From: Apricaphanius iberus
Taxonomy: Eukaryota; Chordata; Actinopteri; Cyprinodontiformes; Aphaniidae
Reading direction: 5' to 3'
Assembly: GCA_028564705.1 (NCBI GenBank)
Contig: JAPXFQ010002662.1
Coordinates: 186,001-250,000 of the forward strand
Length of the DNA stretch: 64,000 nucleotides
Shown piece by piece: positions 1 to 41,848 of the stretch (position 1 is the stretch's first letter; each line of letters opens with the position of its first letter). A program made the translations under genes and the position numbers. The notes under the pieces are model-generated. The model made no database searches. It saw nothing but the letters and a program-made list of their open reading frames with translations, and was not told the DNA's origin.

Positions 1-404
1 AGTTTTTTGCAGTTTTGAGAGTGCAACTTCTCGAAACCTCGGTTTACCTAACAACATGCCAAATACAAGCTAACTGTAGGTTATGTAAAGAGTCCTGCAC
101 TTTTTCCCCCACAGAAATAAAATTTAAGTAAAGGAAAACCTGAATTCTTATTTTACGTCTCTGCCTGAAGAAATGTTAAACGGTTAAATTGCTGCACAAA
201 CTCTGGTCCACGAAAGTCTCCAGAAATACTGATTTATCGACTGTAATAAATTTCCGTGACACCAACAAATGAATAAATAAGTACAATGGCTGACATAAAT
301 AGTCCGGTTTCTACTTACACCTGGCATATAAAAAGAACATGCGGCAGGTAATAGACATGTTTTGCAATTCAGTGAACTAGACCTTTAAAAAGGTGTTTAA
401 GTAC
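1..404 (-). other. atp11b intron 14 (partial)
   Basis: AT-rich intronic sequence below the donor of exon 14. No repeat, RNA gene or further exon was recognised. Confidence 0.6.
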
Positions 405-32133
<31,729 letters not shown>

Positions 32134-32160
<27 letters not shown>

Positions 32161-32600
32161 CTTGACAGGATCCGCTCCGAGGAGCCAGCACAAGACTTTA
32201 GCCCCGCGCTAGCACAAGCTACTCCAACGAAGCAGTCCCGAAGCCGCAGTATATCCTCCGATAGGCAGCTCTCCTCGGTCGCATTGCGTGGGCTCATTCA
32301 CACGGTGCGGCTCCTCATGAAGCAGCGCTTCGAAACGTCCCCATTGCGCGTCGAGAACGTCGGACGGACGATTACGAGTAAAGTGACAGACGGTGGCCGC
32401 GGAGAGTCCCAGTGATCTCCGCTGCTACATCTCTCCTTTTCTCTCCCCGCTTTGCCACGATCACTTTACACGCACACGCCTACTGTCGCACACGAACTTC
32501 CAGTTCGGCGAGGTGCGCATACGCTGCCTGGTTTTCTCTCTCTGCAGCCTTTGAACGCCCCCTGCCTGGTCCCAGTATGAGACGAAAGATTTGGTTTGTG
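32134..32600 (-). promoter_or_regulatory. CpG-island promoter and 5' UTR region of atp11b
   Basis: CpG density rises sharply between about 32050 and 32600 (runs such as CCGCTCCGAGG, GCGCTTCGAAACG, GTCGGACGGACG) in an otherwise CpG-poor, AT-rich window. Exon 1 lies at its edge. No TATA box is obvious on the minus strand, which fits the CpG-island promoter of a broadly expressed gene. The exact start site cannot be fixed by eye. Such promoters often fire both ways, but no plus-strand exon is recognised directly here. Confidence 0.7.
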
Positions 32601-32871
32601 ATAAACCAACACAGGGTGGGGGGAGCTCAGGTTGTTGAGATGGAGAGAAGAGGATGCATGAGTTTCACTTTAAAACCAAACGAAAACTTTGTGGAGTGCA
32701 TATGTGTTCGGTCTCCTCGTGTTATATAGCCTACCCCCTGAATGAAACTCACTGCAGACAAGTCCATTAACAAGTCTGAAAATATTAAAATGAAATCAGA
32801 ACTGCAGAGTCGATTGGCAAAATCTGGGTTTTTGACTTGTAAAAAGGACATCATTCTTATGTTGTTGTTTT

Positions 32872-33010
32872 TTTCTGTAGTTTCCACAATTGTTCCAGTG
32901 CTATGTTATATAGGCTATGTTGCCCCTATAGGTATCGCGTTAATATTGAATATTTCCCAATATTTTACTGTAGTATTTAGTTACACATTTGACCACTGGG
33001 TGCAGACATT
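32872..33010 (+). repeat. 139-bp direct repeat, copy 1
   Basis: Repeated at 33557-33693 with few differences (shared blocks GTTCCAGTGCTATTTTATAT, then GTATCGCGTTAATATTGAAT). The two copies bracket the LINE fragment at 33012-33554. A 102-codon frame (32742-33050) covers this copy but is not supported as a gene. VLFYIGYVAP weakly resembles the VLFSIYMLPL stretch of L2-type reverse transcriptases. Confidence 0.75.
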
Positions 33011-33011
33011 A

Positions 33012-33554
33012 ATTCTAAAAAGGTTAGAATGGTCTGCTATTACGGGATAGAACAAAACTGGGGGACATGATTAAATTTAGTTGTTTTATACCTTCTTGAT
33101 TTCTTTTTCTCATATTTTATTTTTCGTTTACACAAAAGAAGACGGGCAGTTAAGGTATATATTCATAGAAAAAAAAAAACTTCTAGTTACTGTCTATTTA
33201 CATTTATATTTGGTTGACTTAAAATGCAACTTTAGTAAATCGAGTCAAGTTCCAGGTATGCTTTTCCTTAACTTGTAATGAACTTTTAGTCTACTTATAG
33301 TTCATGTCTCCTGATGACACATGGCCAATGGATCCACTTTTTAACTGCATTTTAGACAACTAATCCTGGATGGCAGAAAACTTTGTCTGACTCAACCAAG
33401 ACAAAACTGAAGTCTTTTAATCCTTCTTTACAACTGAAGAACCTGGGCGTGGTTTTTGAGGCCTGAGCTGACTTTTATCCCTCACATTGAAAACATTATT
33501 AAAATAGATTTTTATCACCTAAAGAACATTGCCAGAGTTCGCCCCATTCTCTCT
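33012..33554 (+). mobile_element. L2-like LINE fragment A1
   Basis: Closely matches 38406-38945 (LINE A2). In translation it reads, with breaks, WMAENFLXLNQDKTEV, LKNLGVVFXPELTFIPHI and FYHLKNIARVRPILS, the region between fingers/palm and thumb of L2-type reverse transcriptase. Frameshifts and stops make it dead. It lies between the two copies of a 139-bp repeat. Confidence 0.75.
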
Positions 33555-33556
33555 TC

Positions 33557-33693
33557 TTTCTGTACTTTCCATAATGGTTCCAGTGCTATTTTATATAGGC
33601 TATGTTGCCCCTAGGTATCGCGTTAATATTGAATATTTCCCAATATTTGACAGTAGTATTTAGTTACACATTTGGCCACTGGGTGCAGACATT
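33557..33693 (+). repeat. 139-bp direct repeat, copy 2
   Basis: Second copy of the segment at 32872-33010 (two-base indel: CCCCTATAGG against CCCCTAGG). It joins LINE fragment B directly. Confidence 0.75.
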
Positions 33694-34635
33694 TTTATAA
33701 ACTATAGATACACTCTGTCCGCGTATTGAACAGATCAGTGTGTGGATGCAAAACAACTTTCTCCAGTTAAACTCAGACAAAACTGAGATCATTGTTTTTG
33801 GCCCAGAGACACAAAGAGTAAGTGTTACCAGTCATCTTTAGTCTCTCTGCCTTCAACCAGAAAATCAGGTTAAAAATTCAGGGGTGATCATGGACTCGGA
33901 CCTGAACTTAAACAGCCACATCAAAGCAATAACATCAACAGCTTTTTACCATCTGAAAAACATTTCTAAGATCAGAGGAATAGTGTGGAAACCAGACTTG
34001 GAGAGACTTATCCATGCATTTGTCTCCAGCAGGTTAGACTACTGCAACAGCCTGCTCACTGGCCTCTCTAAACGAGCTGTTAGACAGCTGCAGTAAATCC
34101 AGAACGCTGCTGCTCGAGTCCTGACAAGAACCAGGAAATACGACCATATTAGTCCAGCGCTCCGGTCTCTGCACTGGCTTCCTGTCGCTCATAGAATAGA
34201 ATTTAAAACAGCTCTGCTTGTGTACGAGTCTTTTCATGGTTCGGCACCAAAGCACATCTCTGACATCTTCCAGACATATGAACCATCTCGGGCCCTGAGA
34301 ACTTCAGGGAGGGGTCTCCTGGTGGTTCCCAGAGTCATTAATAAACACGGTGAGGCTGCTTTTCAGTTTCAGGCAGCTAAAATATGGAACAGTCTTCATG
34401 AGGATATGAGACAAGCCTCAACTCTAACAATGTTTAAATCCAGGCTGAAAACAGTTATTTTTACCCGTGCATATGACAATTTTATCTGCACTCTTGCTTT
34501 TTATTGTAATGAATTATTTTTTTAAGTTGATGGTGTTTTTTCTGTTGATCTGTTTTCGTAATTTATGCAACTGTGAAGCACTTTGAATTGCCTTGTGTAT
34601 GAATTGTGCTCTACAAATTAACTTGCCTTGCCTTT
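33694..34635 (+). mobile_element. L2-like LINE fragment B with 3' tail
   Basis: Encodes, with a few breaks, LNSDKTEIIVFGPE, SGVIMDSDLNLNSHIKAI, LIHAFVSSRLDYCNSLLTGL, IQNAAARVLTRTRKYDHI, LRSLHWLPVAHRIEFKTALL and GEAAFQFQAAKIWNSL, the C-terminal part of L2-type ORF2. The tail is TGAAGCACTTTGAATTGCC followed by a short A/T-rich end and CTTGCCTTGCCT. An in-frame TAA interrupts RAVRQLQ. 5'-truncated. Confidence 0.85.
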
Positions 34636-34906
34636 ACAAACGGAGTAGGTAACTAAATCACCTCGTTGCAGCTCACCAGGAGGTGAGCTACTGATTATGC
34701 TTTGGAGCGTGAGATTCAAGAGATTCTTTCCTACTTCTGATCACTTCAATTAACTTTGGCTGAAGTTTCGTTTAAATTACACTTCCCCTAGTGTGAAGTG
34801 TAGCTCAAATTCAGCCTCCAGAACAACATCCTAACCCCCATGAGAAGACATCTGTCCAGGACAAAAGTCCATAGCCTCATGGCAATAACCTGTGCAGCAA
34901 TCCCAC

Positions 34907-35509
34907 TATTTAACTAAGCACAAACAGGTGCGCATTTCAGTTCCAAGCAGAGCAGAAGGAAGTTGTGAAACTGCGAGTTCAGGCCAGGGCAGGTGAGCTG
35001 TTTGTATTTTAATTGAAATCATTTATTGGCATTTATTATAAGTAGTTCTCCTTTCAGCTTGTATTGAATTGTATATTATTTAAATTGAAGAAAAAGACGA
35101 ATATTCTGAATATGTTTTGATGTACAAATTGACATGTAAAAATAGATTATGATTGGATTTTATTTATTTATTTTTGTGCCCGGTCAGTCAAAATGACAGA
35201 CAACAAAAAGGTCCTCTGCTTGCTCCAAACCTCCTGGACTCCAGACTCCACTCCAGATATGGTACGGTAAGTTTTTTAAAACCTTGCATTCTATAAACAA
35301 ATATCAAAAGAAAATAACACAAAGCAAGGCTGCAGATGCCCCACTTGCATTTAGCCACATGTTAAAGTGGACACATAAGACGTAGAGGAAGGTGACCTTT
35401 AAAAATGGGGTCAAAACTGAACTTTTCTACCAGCATGAAAAAGCTGGAAGCTGAATATCACCCAGAACACAGCATCCCCACTTTTTCTTGTGAGGCTTCT
35501 CTCACATAG
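34907..35509 (+). CDS. Candidate small plus-strand gene, unrecognised
   Basis: A TATA-like TATTTAA (34907-34913) lies 32 bases before an initiator match TCAGTTC (A at 34939). Exon 1 would be non-coding and end GGGCAG|GTGAG (34992). Exon 2 starts at 35188 after a long pyrimidine tract and CGGTCAG, has ATG at 35193 with A at -3, and ends GTACG|GTAAGT (35266). A third exon from 35434 (acceptor CTTTTCTACCAG) keeps the frame open to TAG at 35507-35509. The predicted 49-residue product starts MTDNKKVLCLLQTSW and continues MKKLEAEYHPEHS. An AATAAATAAA signal is at about 35991. There is no signal peptide and no family match I know. The coding part is short, so it could equally be a non-coding transcript or chance. 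Confidence 0.3.
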
Positions 35510-36455
35510 ACTGAGGTCATCTCATTGAGGGAGAGAGAGTGCCACTTTCGCTTTAATGAATCCATCACCATTCCTGCAAATCCCCCCTCCCTCTTTCAAA
35601 GACTTGGCTGCAATATATTCCAGTCACATAAAAATGCATGAACAACAAATGACACCAACCAAGGAACGGAAGTCTAAATAACTGCACAGTCTGTGAGTTG
35701 TGGAAGCAAACCGTGCAATACGTCCCGCACCTTTGGCCATGCTGCATACATGACCGAAAACATGAACATGTTGTGTTTGGATGCAAGAGAAGCAAATGCT
35801 AATGATCCAGTGTAATTGATGTGTGCCAGCAGCTATATTTGGAGGAGAACAGCTGCAGCTCCCCGGCCCTCCTCTATATCTCTATCTTCCTATCTCTCGT
35901 TTCCTGTAGAAGTGAAAGACATTCATGTGTTTGTGTGTTTTTCGACCAATCTAAATACTGTCATCCTGGCTTTATTTCGCATCATCATAATAAATAAAAA
36001 AAAGACATGATAAAACATAAGAGTTAGCAGACAAACAAAAAACGCTCATATGCATTCACAGATCATTCATTTTAGGTTTATTGTTAACATGATAGTGCAA
36101 TGCTTCTCAAAGCCCCCAAAAAACAACTTAAGCATGTTTTGTTGTTTGCTTTTTTTGCACTATAAATGCAGGGATGTTACAAACTCATCTTAAAAAGGCA
36201 GATTTCCTCTGCAAATCCAGGCCTTAATCCACGGCCTGACTGTGTTCGTGTGCGAGCCCAGAGCACCCCATGTGACAGTCAGTGAAATCTCTAGTTTACG
36301 CCGACTTACATAACACCACTGCAGCGGCAACATCTGGAAGCTCTTTTCTCACAGCTGGAGAGATTTTAAAATACATATTCTTGGTGTTATGAAAACCATA
36401 TATATTCTCTAAAGTAAAATTAAATGCATTTTTGCAGCCTTAACTGTTAATAAAC
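35510..36455. other. Unannotated 5' flank
   Basis: No repeat or exon recognised. Possible polyadenylation signal AATAAATAAA at about 35991 on the plus strand. Confidence 0.45.
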
Positions 36456-36463
36456 CTCTAATG

Positions 36464-36960
36464 CAGGGGTGCCCACAGTTTTTCCATTAGAGGGCCAAAT
36501 TTAAACTATCAGAGGGCCGAGAGCCAAATGTAATATTTTAGTCGAAACAAAAACAATATTGAAGAACAGTAAAATACTCTTTGTTTCAAGATTCCTTTCT
36601 GTGCAAATAACAACAAAAGATTAGTAAAAAGTCAATTTTTTCCATTTAAAACATACCTAAACTTCCTTATTTAATTGATTTAATATTGATGTCAGTGAAA
36701 AAAAATATTCTTCCTTCCTTGTCTTTTGTCTGTGCACCACTGACGATGATTCTCCATGTTGATAATAGCTGATAACAGGTAACCAGTGTGGCAGCAAAGG
36801 CTCGAGATATTTTGTAAATTGACCAAATATAACTATTTGTTTTTCTATAAAGTGAGCAATGTGGACTTCTATGTTATACCCAGGGAAACCATCAGGTGGG
36901 CCAAACTGAATGACTTGGGGGGCCAACTTTGGCCGGTGGGCCCCACTTTGGGCACCCCTG
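36464..36960. mobile_element. hAT (Charlie-like) MITE, perfect 8-bp TSD
   Basis: Left end CAGGGGTGCCCACAGTTTTT, right end ACTTTGGGCACCCCTG, flanked by CTCTAATG at 36456-36463 and 36961-36968. GGGCCAAATTTAAAC and GGTGGGCCCCAC blocks are as expected for the family. 497 bp, no transposase frame. Confidence 0.93.
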
Positions 36961-37059
36961 CTCTAATGTATCTAGTTTGGAAATATAGAGAAAAAAAAAT
37001 GAATATTGTTCTTTACAAAAAACAACCTTCTCAGAGATTAATTTTGATTTGATTTGATT

Positions 37060-37350
37060 TATGAAGCTCAACAACCTGATAATAAAGGTTCAGGTTCTAC
37101 TCTGGGGACGACGTTGGAACCTCAGGAGATGAATTCTTCATCCAGAAATGGATTCTTGATAAAATCAAGTCCTTGGTGGAGAACCCTGAGTATCCTCTTC
37201 ACGAAAGTATCACACAACAACAATGTCTTCAGTCAGAGGGTTCAACAGTTTCGCTGTGACACGGGCCACTACAGGAGATTCTTTCCGCCCACAGGCATCA
37301 TACTTTGAAGAACTGAATATCAACACCTAATTTCCCTCTGGGATTTGATT
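37060..37350 (+). mobile_element. Non-LTR element 3' end (Rex/I-like), 5'-truncated
   Basis: With breaks it translates as KIKSLVENPEYPLHES, CLQSEG, FRCDTGHYRRFFPPTGI, the last coding part of a fish non-LTR retrotransposon, then TAATTTCCCTCTGGGATTTG. The same tail is seen at 5699-5740 and 6150-6200. Confidence 0.7.
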
Positions 37351-37919
37351 TGATTCATAAATTTGAATTAAATTTTTCAGATTTAAACTCGTATTATTTC
37401 ATGACTTTCTAAGCAGACGTTTGGACTGCGGTCACAGACAGTTGCTTCTTGTGACAGGAGAATGAGGAGCAGTGATCCACAATACTCTCAATGTCGTTTG
37501 TGGAGGTGGATTGCAGAGCAGAAGACTATGTCTGGCAGCCATCCCAGCTTTGTGCAGAATTTAATTTAAACTGCAATCTTACAAGTGCTTGGAAGAGCAT
37601 TTGGCTAACATTTTAAATTTTTTTTGCCGTGCTTCACAAGAGACATCAGTTGTCCTGCAGATGTGGCCTCAGAGACAGAAAGTTAGTTATTATTTGAATT
37701 CTTGGAGTTATTTTCACAGTCATTAATTAAAATTTCTGACAAGCAGAAGTACTTTTGAAGAAATGTAAAATGTATGCATGTTTAGCTGCAAATCAAGATT
37801 CAAAACACCTGCATTTTGTCCCTACATTTTATCACTTGGGTCATTCTCTGAATTTGCTGAACTTTGGGGACTCTGGTTACTGAAAAACCCACCAACGTGA
37901 AATTGTTTCCGAATATTGA

Positions 37920-38300
37920 TTCTTATGCATTCTCCCGGTAGTTTGTTCTAGATGTGAGGAGCATAGAAACTGAAAGCTGCTTCCCCATGTTCGGTTCTGG
38001 TTCTAGGGACGATCAGTAAACTACAGCTGGATGACCTGAGTGATCTGGATGGTTTGTACCATAATAGCAGATCTTTAATGCACTCTGATGCTAACACATT
38101 CAATGATTTATAGACTAATAAAAGCACTTTGAAGTCTAGTCTCTGAGCTACAGGGAGCCAGTGGAAGGACTTTAGAACTGGGATGATGTGCTCTACTTTC
38201 CTGCTTCTAGTGAGAACACGGGCAGCAGCGTTCTGGATCAGCTGCAGCTGTCTGATTTTTTAGGTGGACCTGTGAAGATAATGTTACGGTAATCAAGATG
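37920..38300 (-). mobile_element. L2-like LINE fragment, minus strand
   Basis: The minus-strand translation includes AAARVLTRSRKVEHIIPVLK, SFHWLPVAQRLDFKVLLLVY, KPSRSLRSSSCSLLIVPRTR and HGEAAFSFYAPHI, the C-terminal part of L2-type ORF2. Opposite orientation to the neighbouring fragments. Confidence 0.8.
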
Positions 38301-38405
38301 ACTAGAGATAATTAGATCTCAGGAAGTATGCTAATACTTACTGCATGAGCTGGAAAAGACTTGGATGATGTCACTTCCTGGGTGCTGTGGAAGTTTGAAA
38401 AATGT

Positions 38406-39540
38406 ATTCTAAAAAGGTTAGATTGGTATGCTTTTACGGGATTGAACAAAACTGGGGGACATTATTAAATTTAGTTGTTTTATACCTTATTGATTTCTTT
38501 TTCTCATATTTTCTTTTTAATTTACACAAAAGAAGACGGGCAGATAAGGTATATATTCATTAAAAAAACTTCTAGTTACTGTCTATTTACATTTATATTT
38601 GCTTGACTGAAAATGCAAATTTAGTAAATGGAGTCAAGTTCCAGGTATGCTTTTCCTTAACTTGTGATTATCTTTTAGTCTACTTATAGTTCATGTCTCC
38701 TGATGACACACGGCCAATGGATTCACTTTTTAACTGTATTTTAGACATCAAATCCTGGATGGCAGAAAACTTTGTCTGACTCAACCAAGACAAACCTGAA
38801 GTCTTTTAATCCTTCTTTACAAGTGAAGAACCTGGGCGTGGTTTTTCAGCCTGAGCTGACTTTTATCCCTCACATTTAAAAAAAAATATTAAAATAGGTT
38901 TTTATCACCTAAAGAACATCGCCAGAGTTCGCCCCATTCTCTCTCGGGCCAATATGGAGACACCAATGTAAGCTTTTATCACCAATAGAATCGATTACTG
39001 TAATGCCCTGCTTTCTGGGCTTCCCAAAAAGAGTATCTCAGGTTAAAAGCTTCTATAAATATCATCAGCTCGTGTCCTGACGAAAACCAGGAGGTGGGAG
39101 CACATTACACCGGTCTTAAAATCCCTGCATTGGCTCCCCGTATGTTTTAGGATCCATTTTAAGGTTCTTTTAATGGTTTTCAAATGTCTTAATGATCTTT
39201 CAGAAATGATTTTACCATATGAAACTTTGTTGTCTCTGCGCTCCTCTCGCAGTCGTTTCCTAATCCCTGAAGTCAGTACGCACAGTAACGGTGAGGCATC
39301 TTTCCAGTACTTTGGCCCTCACCTCTGGCCGCCGGAGGACCTCAGGGCCACAGAGAATGTTCATATTTTTAAAAACGGGCTCAAGACTCACCTTTTTGGC
39401 CAAGCTTTTAACTGATTATTATTTATTACATATTTATTTACCTTTAATGTTTTAATCGCCTGTATTGATCAGTGCTTTACTACTTGGTCTGGTATTTATC
39501 CCATTAATTTAATTTTATCTTATTTATTCATAGCCAGAGG
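38406..39540 (+). mobile_element. L2-like LINE fragment A2 with 3' end
   Basis: The first half matches A1 (33012-33554). It continues with VLTKTRRWEHITPVLKSLHW, FRIHFKVLLMVFKCLNDLSE, LRSSRSRFLIPEVSTHSNGE and FKNGLKTHLFGQAFN, then a stop and an A/T-rich untranslated end. Several frameshifts are present. It adjoins the duplicated 957-bp segment. Confidence 0.8.
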
Positions 39541-40497
39541 AAAAACTCTGGCTGTAAATAACACGGGCAGTGTCTACCACCCAACGTCTGAAGCTTTTCC
39601 TATGTACACTAAGGAGCATTGTCGTAGATTCTCCTCCCATTATAACCATCTGTGATTCTAAAGAACTCGCAAAGTTTCCTTTCCTTTCCTTTCTTATTTT
39701 ACTGTACTGAACTTAATAAAACCCATTTTTTATCCACGGTTTAGCAGATCTTGTTGGTAAATATATCAGTGCTTAGTGGTTTTCATTCATTACTGCATAG
39801 TTTCCCTCATAATAGTAATTGGCTTACTGAATGTTCTCCCTCTCAATCAAGCCTCCCACCACCTCCTCTCTATATGAATCACCTGCTCTCCAAGCCAACA
39901 GCTACCGCTTTTAATATGCAGGTCCTGGGTCGCTGTCTTGTTGTATCATGTCGGATATTTGTCCAACTGGAAAGACGGGGGGACTTTGGCTGGAATGGCT
40001 GTTTTACCTCTTAAGGAAATAGAAAATTAATGGATTGGCCCTCTTATTGGATGGCTGGATCGATACCAAATGGGCATTAGTGAAATAAATAAATAAAACT
40101 CTGCTTTCAAATCAGATAAAAGGAAAATATATCCAGAGGCAAGTGGGATTGTGTAGTGGACTAATTCCAGAGAGCACAAGGCTCCATCTTGAGGACTAAC
40201 TCAGGTACTACAGATGGATGTTCTTGCATGAATCTCCCTTTTATCTGCTATCAAAATACACAAATGTGAGAGAACAAGCCCATTCTGCATTCATGTATCT
40301 TTAATAATATACTTAATAACAGAATAATATAAATCTGATATTTCTTCATGTTTAGGGATACGCAGACAGATAGTTTAGCTTCATTTTGGATAAAACTTTA
40401 AATCCTCTGTATTGTCTCCTCCTTTTTAAAGGTTTTCCACTCTTATACATTTAAAGCTAATCATTTCTTTTCATCCAGTCCAGTCTAGTCCCTGTAG
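39541..40497 (+). repeat. 957-bp duplicated segment, copy 1
   Basis: From AAAAACTCTGGCTGTAAATA to TCTAGTCCCTGTAG it repeats at 42180-43136 with no difference that I could see, at a constant offset of 2639. It carries an 87-codon open frame starting MLVNISVLSGF (39751-40014), identical in both copies, with no family features, and an AATAAAA at about 39716. This copy shows no target duplication. It may be the source. Confidence 0.9.
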
Positions 40498-40869
40498 TGC
40501 TTTTCATTGTTCCAACCTAAGGCGATATTAACGCCTAGAAAATTTTAAAAAAAAAAAAAAAAAAAAGTTTTTTTACAAATAGCATAAAGGACCATAACTT
40601 TATGTCTTGAAAATTATCTGTTCAGTGTAGCTCAAATAAGATGATAACTGTAGACTGTGTGAAAGTAATGATATGATGATATGATAATGATATGCATTTT
40701 CACTTTTATTCTTTGGCTTTTGATCCTATTAAAATTTCTTTTTGGCTTTTATTACTGCTATTTCTTATTGTTGTCTTACGTTTTAATGTTTTTTTTTTCT
40801 GTCTATTATTTTGTCTGTCCTTTGTGCAGCACTTTGGTAGTTTCTGATCCAATTAATTAACTCATCCTT
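40498..40869. other. Low-complexity stretch between repeats
   Basis: Contains an A-run (40545-40566), ATGATATGATAATGATATG short repeats and a T-rich end with GTGCAGCACTTTGG, a likely decayed LINE tail. Confidence 0.5.
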
Positions 40870-41785
40870 CCTATCAGTTGTTTTCCCCCAAGCCTTAAAA
40901 ACAGCAGGTATCAAACAAATACTAAAGAAGAAGAACCTATACAGCACGTTGATGCAAAACTACAGACCAATCTCTAATCTCCCATTTATCGGTAAAATTA
41001 TTGCAAAAGCTGTGTTCCAACAATTAAATAGCTTCCTAGCAATGAGCAACCGTCTGGTTTCCGTGGGTACCACCAAAGTTTTCAGTGACATCCGTTTAGG
41101 AACTTCATTGTGTCGATTAGCCAATTTTCATCACAAGAAACCAAAATCACATGTGGGTCCTCCAGGGCTCCATCCTAGGGCCCCACCTATTTAGCATCTA
41201 CATGCTCCCACTAAACTAGATTATAACCACCAACAATGTTAACTACCACAACTATGCTGATGACAATTAACTTTACATCTCTATCTCACTAGGTAATGTT
41301 GAACCCGTCCAAATCCTCATCCTCCTAAATGCAGTGAGCAAATTAATAGCTGGATGTCCCATAATTTCCTCCAACTGAACAAAAACAAAACCAGAGTACT
41401 TATCTTTTGACCCCAAAGAGATCAACTAAATATCAGTAATCAGCTTAAACTGGTCCAACTAGAAAACCAGTAATCTAGGTGGAATAATGGACTCAGACCT
41501 GAACCTCCAGGGTCACATAAAGGCAATATCAAGGTCAGCTTTCTATCACCTGAGGAACATTTAAAGGATTAAAGGACTGATGACACAAGGAGACCTAGAA
41601 AAACTCATCCATGCATTTATCTCTAGCCGCCTTGATTACCGTAACAGTATATTCATGGGTCTGCCTAAAAAGTCAATCGGACATCTGCAGCTGATCCAGA
41701 ACACTACATTTTTTTGCAGTCATGTAAAACACATTGAATTACGTTGTGTTGAAAATGTGCAATACAAATAAAATTGCCTTGCCTC
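40870..41785 (+). mobile_element. L2-like LINE fragment with reverse-transcriptase motifs
   Basis: Reads, with breaks, LMQNYRPISNLPFIGKII, PQGSILGPHLFSIYMLPL, NYADDN, LIHAFISSRLDYRNSIFMGL and GHLQLIQN, followed by ACATTGAATTACGTTGTGTT and a TTGCCTTGCCT tail. YADD is the catalytic core of the polymerase. Many stops make it inactive. The thumb region is lost by an internal deletion before the tail. Confidence 0.85.
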
Positions 41786-41848
41786 ATGCTGTTGGTAATT
41801 GTGCTATATGAATAAATTGGTATGGTATGGTATTGCAGTACATAATTT

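Noticed and set aside
32742..33050. 102-codon plus-strand frame
   Set aside because: Covers a direct repeat and the start of a LINE fragment; the second repeat copy breaks the frame.
39751..40014. 87-codon frame identical in both copies of the 957-bp repeat (also 42390-42653)
   Set aside because: Identity simply follows from recent duplication; no similarity to a known protein and no start context support.
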